Assembly (NCBI RefSeq): GCF_019598945.1
Contig: NZ_CP080598.1
Coordinates: 1,860,001 to 1,924,000, forward strand
Source of the DNA: Sphaerospermopsis torques-reginae ITEP-024
GTDB taxonomy: Bacteria; Cyanobacteriota; Cyanobacteriia; Cyanobacteriales; Nostocaceae
Reading direction: 5' to 3'
DNA: 64,000 nt
Part shown: positions 37,696 through 47,166 of the stretch, piece after piece
Numbering within the stretch: position 1 is the stretch's first letter
Layout of the letters: each line of letters opens with the position of its first letter
Position numbers and translations under genes: made by a program
The notes under the pieces: model-generated
Database searches by the model: none
What the model was told of the DNA's origin: nothing
What the model saw: only the letters and a program-made list of their open reading frames with translations

Positions 37696-38913
37696 TTAAA
37701 CGCTAGAATTAATAAATTCAGCAATTCTACTTACTGCCGTTTCTAACACTTCTGGTTCTTGCACTAAAGCAAAACGCACATATCCTTCCCCTGCTGGACC
37801 AAAACCCGCACCTGGGGAAGCAGCTACACCAGTTTGTTTAACTAACTCTGTACAAAATTTGATAGAATTATTACTCCAAGGTTCTGGTAATTTTGCCCAA
37901 ATATACATAGTTGCTTCTGGTGTGGGAACGTTCCAACCTATGCTGTGTAAGGCATTGATGAAAGCATCCCGACGTTGGCGGAAAATAGAGACTGCATTTT
38001 TTACACCATCTTGATTGCCTGTGAGTGCTGCGATCGCCCCATTCAAAATTCCCAAATACTGATTAAAATCGACGGTAGCTTTGACTTGTTTTAAAGCTTG
38101 AATTAATCGGGAATTACCGATAGCATAACCTATGCGGAAACCACCCATATTATAAGATTTAGACAGGGTGAAAAATTCAATAGAAACGCTTTTTTCAGGG
38201 TCAGCTTGTAAAATTGAAGGAACTGAGGATTTTAGATTTTGGATTTTGGATTTTGGATTGAAAGTTTCGTTCTGGGTAAATACTAAATCTACGTAGGGGA
38301 AATCATGGACTAAAACAATGTTATGCTTTTGACAAAAAGCTACAGCTTCTTGAAAGAAAGATAAAGGAGCGATCGCACTGGTAGGATTATGGGGATAGCT
38401 TAACACCATCATCCGTGACTGAGCCAAAACCGAAGCGGGAATATCAGTCAACACTGGTAAAAAATTGTTTTCTGCCTTTAATGGCATTGGGTAAATTTGC
38501 CCACTTGCTAAATAAACTCCTCCCGCATGGGAAGGATAACCAGGATCTAACAATAACGCAAAATCACCAGGATTGAGAATTGCTAAAGGTAAATGTGCAG
38601 TTCCTTCCTGAGAACCAATCAAAGGTAAAACTTCTGTTTCTGGGTCAACTTTAATACTGAATTTTTGCTCATACCATTGCGCCGCAGCCTGGCGAAATTC
38701 TTGAGTACCGCGAAACAGCAAATAACCGTGAGTGCTAGGGTCATCAAGAGATTTGGCGATCGCATCAATAATATGATTATCTACTGGTAAATCAGAAGAC
38801 CCCAGAGACAAATCAATTAATTCCTTTCCAGCAGACACAGCCAGCGATTTAGCCCTGTCCATATCCGCAAATACATTAGCTTGTAAGGGTTGTAAACGAT
38901 TTGCAAATTGCAT
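37696..38913 (-). CDS. Class I/II aminotransferase (LL-diaminopimelate/aspartate type)
   Basis: 405-aa PLP enzyme of fold type I. Visible: DLSLGSSDLPVD, HGYLLFRGTQEFRQA, PHNPTSAIAP, DFPYVDLVF and the PLP-lysine segment FTLSKSYNMGGFRIGYAIGN (Lys about 250). The pattern fits the LL-diaminopimelate aminotransferase-related group, so lysine or aspartate-family metabolism is likely; exact substrate is not settled. ATG 38913 (MQFANRLQPLQ) preferred; ATG 38922 is 3 codons earlier. Residues about 217-230 (NPKSKIQNLKSS) are coded by an STRR array at 38229-38264 inserted in frame. Confidence 0.88.
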   Translation of the reverse strand: MQFANRLQPLQANVFADMDRAKSLAVSAGKELIDLSLGSSDLPVDNHIIDAIAKSLDDPSTHGYLLFRGTQEFRQAAAQWYEQKFSIKVDPETEVLPLIGSQEGTAHLPLAILNPGDFALLLDPGYPSHAGGVYLASGQIYPMPLKAENNFLPVLTDIPASVLAQSRMMVLSYPHNPTSAIAPLSFFQEAVAFCQKHNIVLVHDFPYVDLVFTQNETFNPKSKIQNLKSSVPSILQADPEKSVSIEFFTLSKSYNMGGFRIGYAIGNSRLIQALKQVKATVDFNQYLGILNGAIAALTGNQDGVKNAVSIFRQRRDAFINALHSIGWNVPTPEATMYIWAKLPEPWSNNSIKFCTELVKQTGVAASPGAGFGPAGEGYVRFALVQEPEVLETAVSRIAEFINSSV

Positions 38914-38966
38914 TTTAGTCATTAGTCATGGGTCATTAGTAATTAGTCATTGGGCATGGGGCGGAA

Positions 38967-39038
38967 AATTTTAGATTTTAGATTTTAGATTGTGGTTGAC
39001 AAAAATAATCCAAAATCCAAAATCCAAAATCCAAAATA
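38967..39038. repeat. Composite heptamer element, copy 2
   Basis: Left arm (TTTTAGA)3, 19-nt core TTGTGGTTGACAAAAATAA (38990-39008), right arm (TCCAAAA)4. The core contains TTGACA, a -35-like hexamer. It is flanked by TTAGTCAT repeats (38923-38952) and CCTGCCTCC repeats (39045-39065). Lies upstream of the aminotransferase gene and downstream of the thioredoxin gene. Confidence 0.85.
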
Positions 39039-39089
39039 AAAAACTCCTGCCTCCCCTGCTGCCCCCAGTTCCCAGTACCTGACCATTGA

Positions 39090-39425
39090 CTAATTACTAT
39101 TTAAATGATGATCTAAAAGACTGAGTAATTGATCTTTGCTGATAACTCCCTCAGTCGATTCTAGCAGTTGGTTTTCTTTAATTAACCTGAGTGCAGGGAC
39201 ACCTTCCACCTGATACTGTTTTACAGTTAGGGGGTTAGGGTCAATTTCCATCTTGACAATTTTTAGGCGATCGCTGTACTTAGTAGCAGCTAGATTAATC
39301 ATTGGCGACATCAATTGACAAGGACCACACCAGGAAGCCCAAAAGTAAACTAATACAGGCTGCTCGGCTTTTAAAACCTCAGTTTCAAACTCAGCATCAG
39401 TGATAGTTATTACACCCTTACTCAT
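39090..39425 (-). CDS. Thioredoxin-family protein
   Basis: 111-aa thioredoxin fold. Redox motif WCGPC in VLVYFWASWCGPCQLMSP (about 30-42), cis-Pro in VEGVPALRLI. The N-terminal strand ITITDAEFETEV fits. Soluble, likely cytosolic. Divergent from classical TrxA at its C-terminus (STEGVISKDQLLSLL), so it may be one of the cyanobacterial atypical thioredoxins. ATG 39425 chosen: TGGAG lies 7 nt upstream; the earlier ATG 39437 would put that site inside the gene. Confidence 0.92.
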   Translation of the reverse strand: MSKGVITITDAEFETEVLKAEQPVLVYFWASWCGPCQLMSPMINLAATKYSDRLKIVKMEIDPNPLTVKQYQVEGVPALRLIKENQLLESTEGVISKDQLLSLLDHHLNSN

Positions 39426-39517
39426 TAAAGTCTCCATTAGGTGGCATCGTTAAAAGTTGACACACACATTACTGTATCGTAAAAAGAGTCAGGAGTCAGG
39501 AGTCAGGAGTCAGAATA

Positions 39518-39588
39518 ATTTTAGATTTTAGATTTTAGATTTTAGATTGGAGTTGACAGAAACAATCCAAAATCCAAAATCCAAAATC
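39518..39588. repeat. Composite heptamer element, copy 3
   Basis: Left arm (TTTTAGA)4, 19-nt core TTGGAGTTGACAGAAACAA (39547-39565), right arm (TCCAAAA)3. It is preceded by (GTCAGGA)n at 39487-39512. Lies between vipp1 (3' end at 39673) and the thioredoxin gene start. Confidence 0.85.
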
Positions 39589-39672
39589 CTTTCATTGTAT
39601 CCCTAGTCCCCAACGAAACAAAATCCCACAACCTTGAGTGTGGGATACTCTCAAATGTGTTTTCTGCAAAAC

Positions 39673-40464
39673 TTACAACTGATCTAATTGTCTCTTTAAA
39701 GCTTCCAACTCAGCATCCACTGGTTCACGAGGTCCATCTGTGGTAGTTGGTTGTTGTGTATTGCTGGTTTGTTGTTGTGGGGGTAGTTGCGGTTGAGGTG
39801 GTGCTGGTGATAGCATACTTGCTTTCAAGGCTGCCAATTCATCATCAACATCGCTACTACCTTCCAACTGGGCAAATTGGTTTTCTAAAGTTCCACCTAC
39901 TAATTCTGCTGTAGACTGAGCGCGAGCTTCTTGCATCAATACCTTTTCTTCCATGCGCTCAAAAGCAGCCATAGCACTGCTGGTACTCATCCCACTAACC
40001 ATTGAACCCAGTTGTTCTTGAGCTTTAGCAGCAGTAATCCGCGCTTTGAGCATTTCTTTCTTGGTTTTAGCTTCAGAAATTTTGCTCTCTAGCTGGATTA
40101 AATTCTTTTTCAGAGTTTCCACCTGTACAGTCTGCTGCTCCAAACTAGCTTTTAATGCTGTAGCAGTATCATTAAAAGTTTTCTTGCGCTCTAATGCTTG
40201 ACGAGCTAGGTTTTCATCACCTTTTTGCAGAGCTAGTTGGGCGTTACGTTGCCACTTATTAACTTCATTTACAGCATCATTGTATTGTTTCTCTGTGCGT
40301 TTTTGGGCGGCGATCGCTTGTGCAATACCTTGACGTAACTGTACCAAGTCTTCCTGCATTTCCAACAGGGCTTGTTCCAGCATTTTTTCTGGATCTTCTG
40401 CTTTATTGATTAAATCGTTAACATTCGCACTAACTACTCTTTTAAGCCGATCAAATAATCCCAT
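39673..40464 (-). CDS. vipp1: Vipp1 (IM30), PspA/ESCRT-III family membrane-maintenance protein
   Basis: 263-aa coiled-coil protein essential for thylakoid biogenesis. The amphipathic N-terminal helix MGLFDRLKRVVSANVNDLI binds membranes; the long helical hairpin (about 25-150) follows (AEDPEKMLEQALLEMQEDLV, QAIAAQKRTEKQ). It has the C-terminal linker and final helix that distinguish Vipp1 from PspA (Pro/Gln-rich at about 222-245, then VDAELEALKRQLDQL). ATG 40464. A shorter PspA-like paralogue lies 232 bp upstream on the same strand. Confidence 0.93.
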   Translation of the reverse strand: MGLFDRLKRVVSANVNDLINKAEDPEKMLEQALLEMQEDLVQLRQGIAQAIAAQKRTEKQYNDAVNEVNKWQRNAQLALQKGDENLARQALERKKTFNDTATALKASLEQQTVQVETLKKNLIQLESKISEAKTKKEMLKARITAAKAQEQLGSMVSGMSTSSAMAAFERMEEKVLMQEARAQSTAELVGGTLENQFAQLEGSSDVDDELAALKASMLSPAPPQPQLPPQQQTSNTQQPTTTDGPREPVDAELEALKRQLDQL

Positions 40465-40696
40465 AACTTTGTTTTTCCTTGTTTTTATGCTTGAGGTTTA
40501 CGCGCTTGGTTAGACAGTGAACTTTTTTACTGTTTAATAGCTACTTATTTCAATTTAATCTTTTTAGTCGGGAATGGTATTTTTACAATACTCTCTCCAT
40601 TCTGGATCATGACAATATAATTCAGCTACATTAACTCATCAGATTCAACATTTAGTAGTTTTCATTACTTGCTGTACTGCAAAGCTATAGCTCAAG

Positions 40697-41386
40697 CTAT
40701 ATCTGTGTCTGCTGGTTATTTACCTCCTTTAACATTTGGGTTTTCATTGCTGCTAGTTCGGTCTCAACATCATTATTCATAGAATTCAACTTAGCAAATC
40801 CTGTTTCCAGATTGTCACCACCCAATTGACTAATAGCTGCTGATTGTGCTTCCATCTGTATAACTTTATCTTCCATCCGTTCTAATGCACCCAGACTAGA
40901 TGTAGTAGAAAATTCACTCAGCATTTCCTGAAGTTTATAGGATGCCGCCGCAGAACGAGCGCGAGCAATGTACATATCTTTTTTGGTTTTTACCTCTGCG
41001 GTTTTCAACTCCAAACTACGCATATCCTGTTTTAACTTCTCTACAACTTGTTTTTGCTGTTCTATTTGCTCAAACAAAGCCGTAGCCGTTTGTTGGTAAG
41101 TTTGGCGTTTGGTGAGAGCTTCCCTGGCTAAAACTTCATTACCTTGTTGGAGAGCTAGTTGAGCGCGACGATACCATTCTTGAGATTGAGATTCTGCTGC
41201 AAGTGCTTGACGTTCAGTGCGTTTTTGGGTAGCGATCGCACCAGCAACTCCCTGTCTCAATTGTACCAAATTTGACTGCATTTCCAGAAAGGTTTGCTCC
41301 AAAACTTTTTCTGGATCTTCAGCACCGTTTACCAAACTGTTGACATTAGCACCAATCACCCGCAAAATGCGCTTCATCACTTCCAT
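40697..41386 (-). CDS. PspA-like paralogue of Vipp1
   Basis: 229-aa PspA/IM30-family protein without the Vipp1 C-terminal extension. N-terminal helix MEVMKRILRVIGANVNSLV aligns without gaps to that of Vipp1 when ATG 41386 is used, which decides the start over TTG 41392; GGGGG lies upstream at about 41399. The coiled-coil core (AEDPEKVLEQTFLEMQSNLV, TQKRTERQALAAE) is intact. Stands upstream of vipp1 in the same direction with a 232-bp gap, so probably a separate promoter for vipp1. Likely membrane stress role; partner of Vipp1 is a possibility only. Confidence 0.9.
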   Translation of the reverse strand: MEVMKRILRVIGANVNSLVNGAEDPEKVLEQTFLEMQSNLVQLRQGVAGAIATQKRTERQALAAESQSQEWYRRAQLALQQGNEVLAREALTKRQTYQQTATALFEQIEQQKQVVEKLKQDMRSLELKTAEVKTKKDMYIARARSAAASYKLQEMLSEFSTTSSLGALERMEDKVIQMEAQSAAISQLGGDNLETGFAKLNSMNNDVETELAAMKTQMLKEVNNQQTQI

Positions 41387-41455
41387 ACTCAAATATGCCC
41401 CCTTCAGGTTTTAGCAACCAGCAAATTTAGGCTTCTTTCCATGATCACTTCTGAA

Positions 41456-41511
41456 TTATCAGTCCTTAATTATCAATTATCAACTATCAATTATCAACTA
41501 TCAATTACCTA
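41456..41511. repeat. STRR array (ATCAATT/ATCAACT)n
   Basis: Seven to eight heptamers TATCAATTATCAACT between the pspA-like start and the 3' end of the next gene. One of the shorter arrays in the window. Confidence 0.85.
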
Positions 41512-42702
41512 TCATGGTTTTAGTACACGGGCTTTAATGCCTTTTGTCTGTAGTTGCTTTAAACGTTGTTTTGCTTGCTCTTCAGTCTTCAACGCACCAA
41601 GATAAATATACTTTTGTCCATCTGATAAATAAGCATCAGGAACAACTTGCCGCGCATTTGCTAAAGCATTATTGCCTTGATTATCAGCCACAATATAATA
41701 GTACCTATCCGCTGATGGTTTTATTTCTGTATTCAGTCCTGGTAAAGTTTCCTTGGGCTTGGGTATAGCTGAAACATTGGGGACTGAAGTTGGTGGAACT
41801 ACTGGACTTATGGGTGTTTCGATGACTATGGGTTGGGGAGTAGCTGTCGGGGTTGGTTTAACTTTCGGTGTTAAACCTATTATATCATTAGTATCTCTAA
41901 CCTGTGGAAACTCACGAGCAGCTAAGTTAGGATATTTGGGAATAGGCGTGATTTGTGGTTGGTCTATAGGTGAGATATTATTGGCAGTTGCATCAGTATT
42001 TTCACTTATTTGTGAGTAAACACGGTTAAAAAATTTGCTTAAATACAACTGTGGCACAGTTTGGGGATTAAATACTACATAGCCTAAAGTTAAACTAGCT
42101 AACAGCAGCAGCAGCATAGAACCAATACCCAAAGGTGACAGTAAACTGTCGTTAGAATTACTTGATTTGTTGGTTGGTGGTTGTTCTTCTTGGAGACTTC
42201 GCAGCAGTGCTTCACTTGATTCTAAATAATCATCTGGGTGTTTGGGAGTATGATTTGCCGGCACAGGAGTTTCACTTTCAGCAGCCTTGGGCTTTGTCGG
42301 TACTATATTACTGATAGGCTTTGACTCTGGTGGCTGAGGTGGGGTTTGTATTTTTGTAGACTGTTCGGCAGAAGACAGTGGTAAATGATTGATTTCTTCC
42401 TGTTTTTCCACATCTGAGACAGGATTTTCTAGAAAAATTGAGTTATTCTTAAATTCTGCCGTTGATGGCTGAGTTGTTACGAATGTCTCAGTTATTGTAT
42501 TTAACTCTTGGGATGGCTGAGGAATATAATTTTCTACACTAACTGTTTTCGGTTGCCTCACTCCATTGCGTGCGCGTCGGTATCTAGTTAACTCTTGATC
42601 TAGCTGTACTTCTAAACTTCCTAGTGCTGTGGCTAGTGCTGGCTTTAACCCAGAGGTTTTAGAGGATGGTTTATCAGAATCAATGGTAAGATTTTGACTC
42701 AT
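41512..42702 (-). CDS. SPOR-like, single-pass membrane protein
   Basis: 396-aa protein. A long polar N-terminal part (1-195) is followed by one transmembrane segment at about 197-215 (GIGSMLLLLLASLTLGYVVF) and a Pro/Thr-rich periplasmic linker (about 245-325). The C-terminal domain (about 330-396: RYYYIVADNQGNNALANARQ, YIYLGALKTEEQAKQRLKQL) resembles SPOR domains that bind denuded peptidoglycan at division sites. Function likely envelope or septum related; inferred. ATG 42702. Confidence 0.8.
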   Translation of the reverse strand: MSQNLTIDSDKPSSKTSGLKPALATALGSLEVQLDQELTRYRRARNGVRQPKTVSVENYIPQPSQELNTITETFVTTQPSTAEFKNNSIFLENPVSDVEKQEEINHLPLSSAEQSTKIQTPPQPPESKPISNIVPTKPKAAESETPVPANHTPKHPDDYLESSEALLRSLQEEQPPTNKSSNSNDSLLSPLGIGSMLLLLLASLTLGYVVFNPQTVPQLYLSKFFNRVYSQISENTDATANNISPIDQPQITPIPKYPNLAAREFPQVRDTNDIIGLTPKVKPTPTATPQPIVIETPISPVVPPTSVPNVSAIPKPKETLPGLNTEIKPSADRYYYIVADNQGNNALANARQVVPDAYLSDGQKYIYLGALKTEEQAKQRLKQLQTKGIKARVLKP

Positions 42703-42820
42703 TGCCAGGATACCTTAAATGCGATACTGCTGTATGAATTTTATCAGTAAAAAATTCAAGTGACTCCTGGATCTTCTGACTCCTGGATCTCCTGACTCCT
42801 TCCTAAAATCTAAAATCTAG

Positions 42821-43405
42821 ATGTCGTTGAAATCTGTTAATGATATTTTAGGCATTCTCCAACTGGAAGCCCAATGGCAGGAACAACCTTTTTCACGCTT
42901 GCTCAAGTGTTGGGAAGAAGTTGTTGGGGTTAAGGTTGCTGCACAAACGCGCCCTTTGTCGATTCAGCGTGATGTTTTGTGGGTAGCAACTTCTAGTGCA
43001 GCTTGGGCGCAAAATTTGACTTTCCAACGCAAAAATCTGCTGTTAAAGTTAAATCAAAAGTTAAATCACGAGATATCTAGACCTTTGATAGATATTCGGT
43101 TTTCTACTGCCCAATGGAAACAAACACCATTACCAGACAACCCGCAACAAACTTTATCACCCCAAGCACACCCTAGTTATTTGGGTGAAACTATATCTAA
43201 GTCTGAACTTAAAGCTACTGCTAAAAATGCTCAGACAGCGTTTGAACAATGGGCTAGAAATAGACAAGAGCGATCGCATAACTTAAACTTACCTCTTTGC
43301 CCCCAATGTCAATGTCCATCCCCACCAGGTGAAGTCCAACGCTGGGGTGTTTGTTCTCCTTGTGCCGCTAAATTTGTCATTGATAAACCGGGAAACAAAG
43401 AATAG
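42821..43405 (+). CDS. DUF721/DciA-like protein with zinc ribbon
   Basis: 194-aa protein. N-terminal DUF721 domain (about 1-100: SVNDILGILQLEAQWQEQ, CWEEVVGVKVAAQTRPLSI, LWVATSSAAWAQNLTF) is the core of DciA, the helicase operator that loads DnaB in bacteria lacking DnaC. The C-terminal segment at about 166-190 has CPQCQCPSP then VCSPC, a likely zinc ribbon not typical of plain DciA. Diverges from the SPOR-like gene. ATG 42821. Replication role is inferred from the family. Confidence 0.85.
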   Translation: MSLKSVNDILGILQLEAQWQEQPFSRLLKCWEEVVGVKVAAQTRPLSIQRDVLWVATSSAAWAQNLTFQRKNLLLKLNQKLNHEISRPLIDIRFSTAQWKQTPLPDNPQQTLSPQAHPSYLGETISKSELKATAKNAQTAFEQWARNRQERSHNLNLPLCPQCQCPSPPGEVQRWGVCSPCAAKFVIDKPGNKE

Positions 43406-43619
43406 CCAAAATGCAACATCTAAAAGGCTCGTGTCATCCAAATCTCACTCTTTATCTTTGATCCCCAATGCTTTCTAGGCAAAAACAAGTATGTGGTCAC
43501 TTCACTAATCATATACAAATATGACAGAATTATAAAAACATAATAAAAGTTTTTTTTGAAAAAAATCCCTAGAACCCTGATGAGATAATCACTTCTTGGC
43601 TTTTATACCTATTTTGTCA

Positions 43620-43660
43620 GGGAACGAAAATATTAAGTGTGATAATTACCCTTCGTTCCC
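43620..43660. promoter_or_regulatory. Inverted repeat in the leader of the Cys-motif protein gene
   Basis: GGGAACGAA (43620-43628) and TTCGTTCCC (43652-43660) form a perfect 9-bp inverted repeat with a 23-nt interval, ending 17 nt before the ATG at 43678. Could be an operator or an mRNA hairpin next to the ribosome binding site. No T-run follows. Confidence 0.5.
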
Positions 43661-43677
43661 AGTCAAAACTCAAGATT

Positions 43678-44001
43678 ATGAAACCAATTAACCCTTTAAC
43701 ATCAGCCTGTAGGTATTGTCGTCATTACCAACCAGAAGGCCGTCGTGGTGGTATGTGTCAGCAATTAAATGCACCTGTTCAAGCGGGCTGGAAAGCTTGT
43801 TCTTTAGCGATCCCGGCTTTTGCTCCTACATGGGAATCTTTAGAAGATGGTTGGAGTTTACCATTATCTAAACCTATTGTACCTATCTTACCCGTTACTG
43901 CTAATATCAATTCCGATTTAGAAAATTTAGAATTTACAACCGTTGCGGAAACATCTGTTTCCTCGTTACCAGAGGTAAAAACCAAAGTTTTAGCTGTTTA
44001 A
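43678..44001 (+). CDS. Conserved hypothetical with Cys/His cluster
   Basis: 107-aa protein. N-terminal CRYCRHYQPEGRRGGMCQQL, then KACSLAIPAF, gives four Cys and one His within about 35 residues, possibly metal-binding. Residues 35-60 (FAPTWESLEDGWSLPLS) are followed by a variable acidic tail. The in-frame GTG at 43639 falls inside the leader inverted repeat; ATG 43678 is preferred. I regard it as a cyanobacterial conserved protein; function not known. Confidence 0.7.
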   Translation: MKPINPLTSACRYCRHYQPEGRRGGMCQQLNAPVQAGWKACSLAIPAFAPTWESLEDGWSLPLSKPIVPILPVTANINSDLENLEFTTVAETSVSSLPEVKTKVLAV

Positions 44002-44138
44002 GACTTGGTTACTACTTTTGGTGACTACTCTAATTATATTTTTCCCAATCAGACGGCTAAATATAACATTGGCATTTAATTTAGGATGGCAAATTTTTTG
44101 GTGCTGCAATTTTGTTTTTGATAAAGCCTTATTAGCAT

Positions 44139-44159
44139 CGCACCTTGTGATCAGGTGCG
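44139..44159 (-). terminator. Hairpin downstream of menB
   Basis: CGCACCT-7 nt-AGGTGCG forms a perfect 7-bp GC-rich stem beginning 14 nt past the menB stop. No uninterrupted T-run follows on the minus strand, so this is a likely but not classical terminator. Confidence 0.55.
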
Positions 44160-44172
44160 CTTGAGAGGATGG

Positions 44173-45006
44173 TTAAGGCAACCAGGGAAAGTCACGAAAA
44201 TTGGGGGGACGTTTTTCGAGAAAAGCTTGTTTGCCTTCTGATCCTTCTGCTGTCATGTAGTAAAGTAAAGTGGCGTTACCAGCCAGTTCTTGTAACCCTG
44301 CCTGTCCGTCACAGTCAGCGTTAAATGCTGCCTTTAAACAACGTATAGCAATGGGACTTTTTTCTAATATTTCCTGCGCCCATTTTATCCCTTCGGCTTC
44401 GAGTTCTGCGACAGGAACTACTGTATTAACTAAACCCATTTCTAAAGCTTGTTCGGCATTATATTGACGACAAAGAAACCAAATTTCTCGCGCTTTTTTC
44501 TGTCCAACTATTCGCGCTAAATAACTCGCACCAAAACCACCATCAAAACTTCCTACTTTTGGTCCAGTTTGTCCAAAAATAGCATTATCGGCTGCTATGG
44601 TTAAGTCACAAATTAAATGTAAAACATGACCACCACCAATAGCATAACCGGCGACTAAAGCAATCACTACTTTAGGCATGGAACGGATCAAACGTTGCAA
44701 ATCTAGCACATTTAAGCGCGGAATCCCTTCATCATCAACATAACCAGCTTGTCCGCGTACACTTTGATCACCACCGGAACAGAAAGCATATTTTCCATCT
44801 GTGTGGGGACCTGCACCCGTAAATAGAACTACACCAATATTAGTATCTTCACGAGCATCACAAAAAGCCTCATAAAGTTCAAAGACAGTTTTCGGGCGGA
44901 AAGCATTGCGTTTGTGGGGACGGTTGATGGTTATTTTCGCAATACCATCGGTTTTTTGATACAGAATATCTTCGTAGGTTTTAACAGTTTTCCAGTCTGT
45001 TGACAT
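44173..45006 (-). CDS. menB: 1,4-dihydroxy-2-naphthoyl-CoA synthase
   Basis: 277-aa crotonase-fold enzyme closing the naphthoquinone ring; in cyanobacteria it serves phylloquinone synthesis for photosystem I. Oxyanion and substrate loops [14 protein letters not shown] and [17 protein letters not shown] are typical, as are [20 protein letters not shown] and the C-terminal [14 protein letters not shown]. Normal length. ATG 45006. Confidence 0.96.
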   Translation of the reverse strand: MSTDWKTVKTYEDILYQKTDGIAKITINRPHKRNAFRPKTVFELYEAFCDAREDTNIGVVLFTGAGPHTDGKYAFCSGGDQSVRGQAGYVDDEGIPRLNVLDLQRLIRSMPKVVIALVAGYAIGGGHVLHLICDLTIAADNAIFGQTGPKVGSFDGGFGASYLARIVGQKKAREIWFLCRQYNAEQALEMGLVNTVVPVAELEAEGIKWAQEILEKSPIAIRCLKAAFNADCDGQAGLQELAGNATLLYYMTAEGSEGKQAFLEKRPPNFRDFPWLP

Positions 45007-45047
45007 AGAGATAACTTAACTATGGTGCTTGAAAATTTTATCAGGGA

Positions 45048-45165
45048 AGAGGTGACAGGTGACAGGTGACAGTAAGAAGGGAATAGGGAACAGGGAACAG
45101 GTGAGGTGAGGAGATGGGGAGATGGGGAGATTAATAACTAATAACTAATAACTAATTACTAAACA
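45048..45165. repeat. STRR cluster upstream of menB
   Basis: (AGGTGAC)n at 45048-45072, AGGGAAC units at 45080-45098, GAGATGGG units at 45105-45130 and (TAACTAA)n at 45133-45162. Four different heptamer families in a 120-bp stretch of a divergent intergenic region. Confidence 0.85.
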
Positions 45166-45227
45166 GACATGATATTATTTGATTATTATTGTATTCTGAA
45201 GTTGGAAAAATCCAATAGGATGATTTT

Positions 45228-45833
45228 ATGTCTTACAGTGATTTTACTTTAGAAGCGGTTAAGAAAAACCTGAATCTCAAAATTTCTACGAGAGATAATA
45301 TTTTTGCTGGAGTTACACCATCGCCAATAAGTGATTATTTACAGGAAACTTTAGCTTATAATGTTCCTTTTGCTTTGGCTAGTAATACGGAAAAATCTCG
45401 TTCTGAGATGATTATTACACCTATTTTATTAGAGTTAACTAAACAGAAAAAACAGAAAAATCAAGAAATTAGTTTGTTCTCTGGTGTAGAATTTAATGTT
45501 GATTATAGTCAGGGTTTAAGCGGTAATTGTGATTTTATTATTAGTCGTTCTCCTGAATTTTTATTAATTAATGCCCCGGTAATTTTAGTTGTTGAAGCCA
45601 AGAAAGAAAATATTAAAGGTGGTTTAGGTCAATGTATTGCAGAAATGTATGCTGCTAGGTTATTTAATGAAAGAGAAGAAAATGAAATTACAGAAATTTA
45701 TGGTGTGGTAACTACTGGGGAAATTTGGAAGTTTTTAAAGTTATCAGATGAACGGGTACAGATTGATTTAGCCGAGTATTTTTTAAATGATGTTGCTAAA
45801 ATTATGGGTATTTTAACGAGTGCTGTCAAGTAA
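45228..45833 (+). CDS. Hypothetical protein with PD-(D/E)XK nuclease-like pattern
   Basis: 201-aa soluble protein. A Glu in SRSEMIITPILLEL (about 58-71), an Asp in GNCDFIISRSPEFLL (about 118-132) and ILVVEAKKENI (about 139-149) give the E-D-ExK series of PD-(D/E)XK nucleases. A Gln/Glu-containing helix GLGQCIAEMYAARLF follows, as in restriction-endonuclease-type proteins. Not part of a recognisable restriction or defence operon. AGGATG lies upstream of ATG 45228. The nuclease assignment is by pattern only. Confidence 0.6.
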   Translation: MSYSDFTLEAVKKNLNLKISTRDNIFAGVTPSPISDYLQETLAYNVPFALASNTEKSRSEMIITPILLELTKQKKQKNQEISLFSGVEFNVDYSQGLSGNCDFIISRSPEFLLINAPVILVVEAKKENIKGGLGQCIAEMYAARLFNEREENEITEIYGVVTTGEIWKFLKLSDERVQIDLAEYFLNDVAKIMGILTSAVK

Positions 45834-45834
45834 T

Positions 45835-45903
45835 TAGGTGACAGGTGACAGGTGACAGAAAAGTGTTTTGTCCAATTACCAATTACCAATTACCCATTAC
45901 CAA
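45835..45903. repeat. STRR arrays AGGTGAC and ACCAATT
   Basis: Short AGGTGAC units (45837-45858) and ACCAATT/CCCATTA units (45875-45903) follow the nuclease-like gene. Confidence 0.8.
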
Positions 45904-46024
45904 ACATTAAAATATACCAAATAAATCAGCTTTATGACTTTTTTAACTGTAAGAATCAGTTGAGTCAGAGTAGAATTAATCTGGCCAATTTTCTCTGGTT
46001 AAATCTCTACAAACAGGAGGTTAA

Positions 46025-47041
<1,017 letters not shown>

Positions 47042-47112
47042 AAATTGATAATTGACAATTGACAATTGACAATTGATAATTGTCCATTTTCCATTGTCAA
47101 TTGTCCATTATC
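47042..47112. repeat. STRR array (TTGACAA) between gap1 and pyk
   Basis: ATTGATAATTGACAATTGACAA units (47045-47083) followed by inverse-type CATTGTCAATTGTCC units (47087-47112). The two halves are partly complementary (TTGACAATTG vs CAATTGTC) and can fold into a hairpin between the two genes. Confidence 0.8.
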
Positions 47113-47166
47113 CCCAGTATGGGCTTAACAAGGTTGCACTACCTGGACCGTTACCCCCTACTTTTT

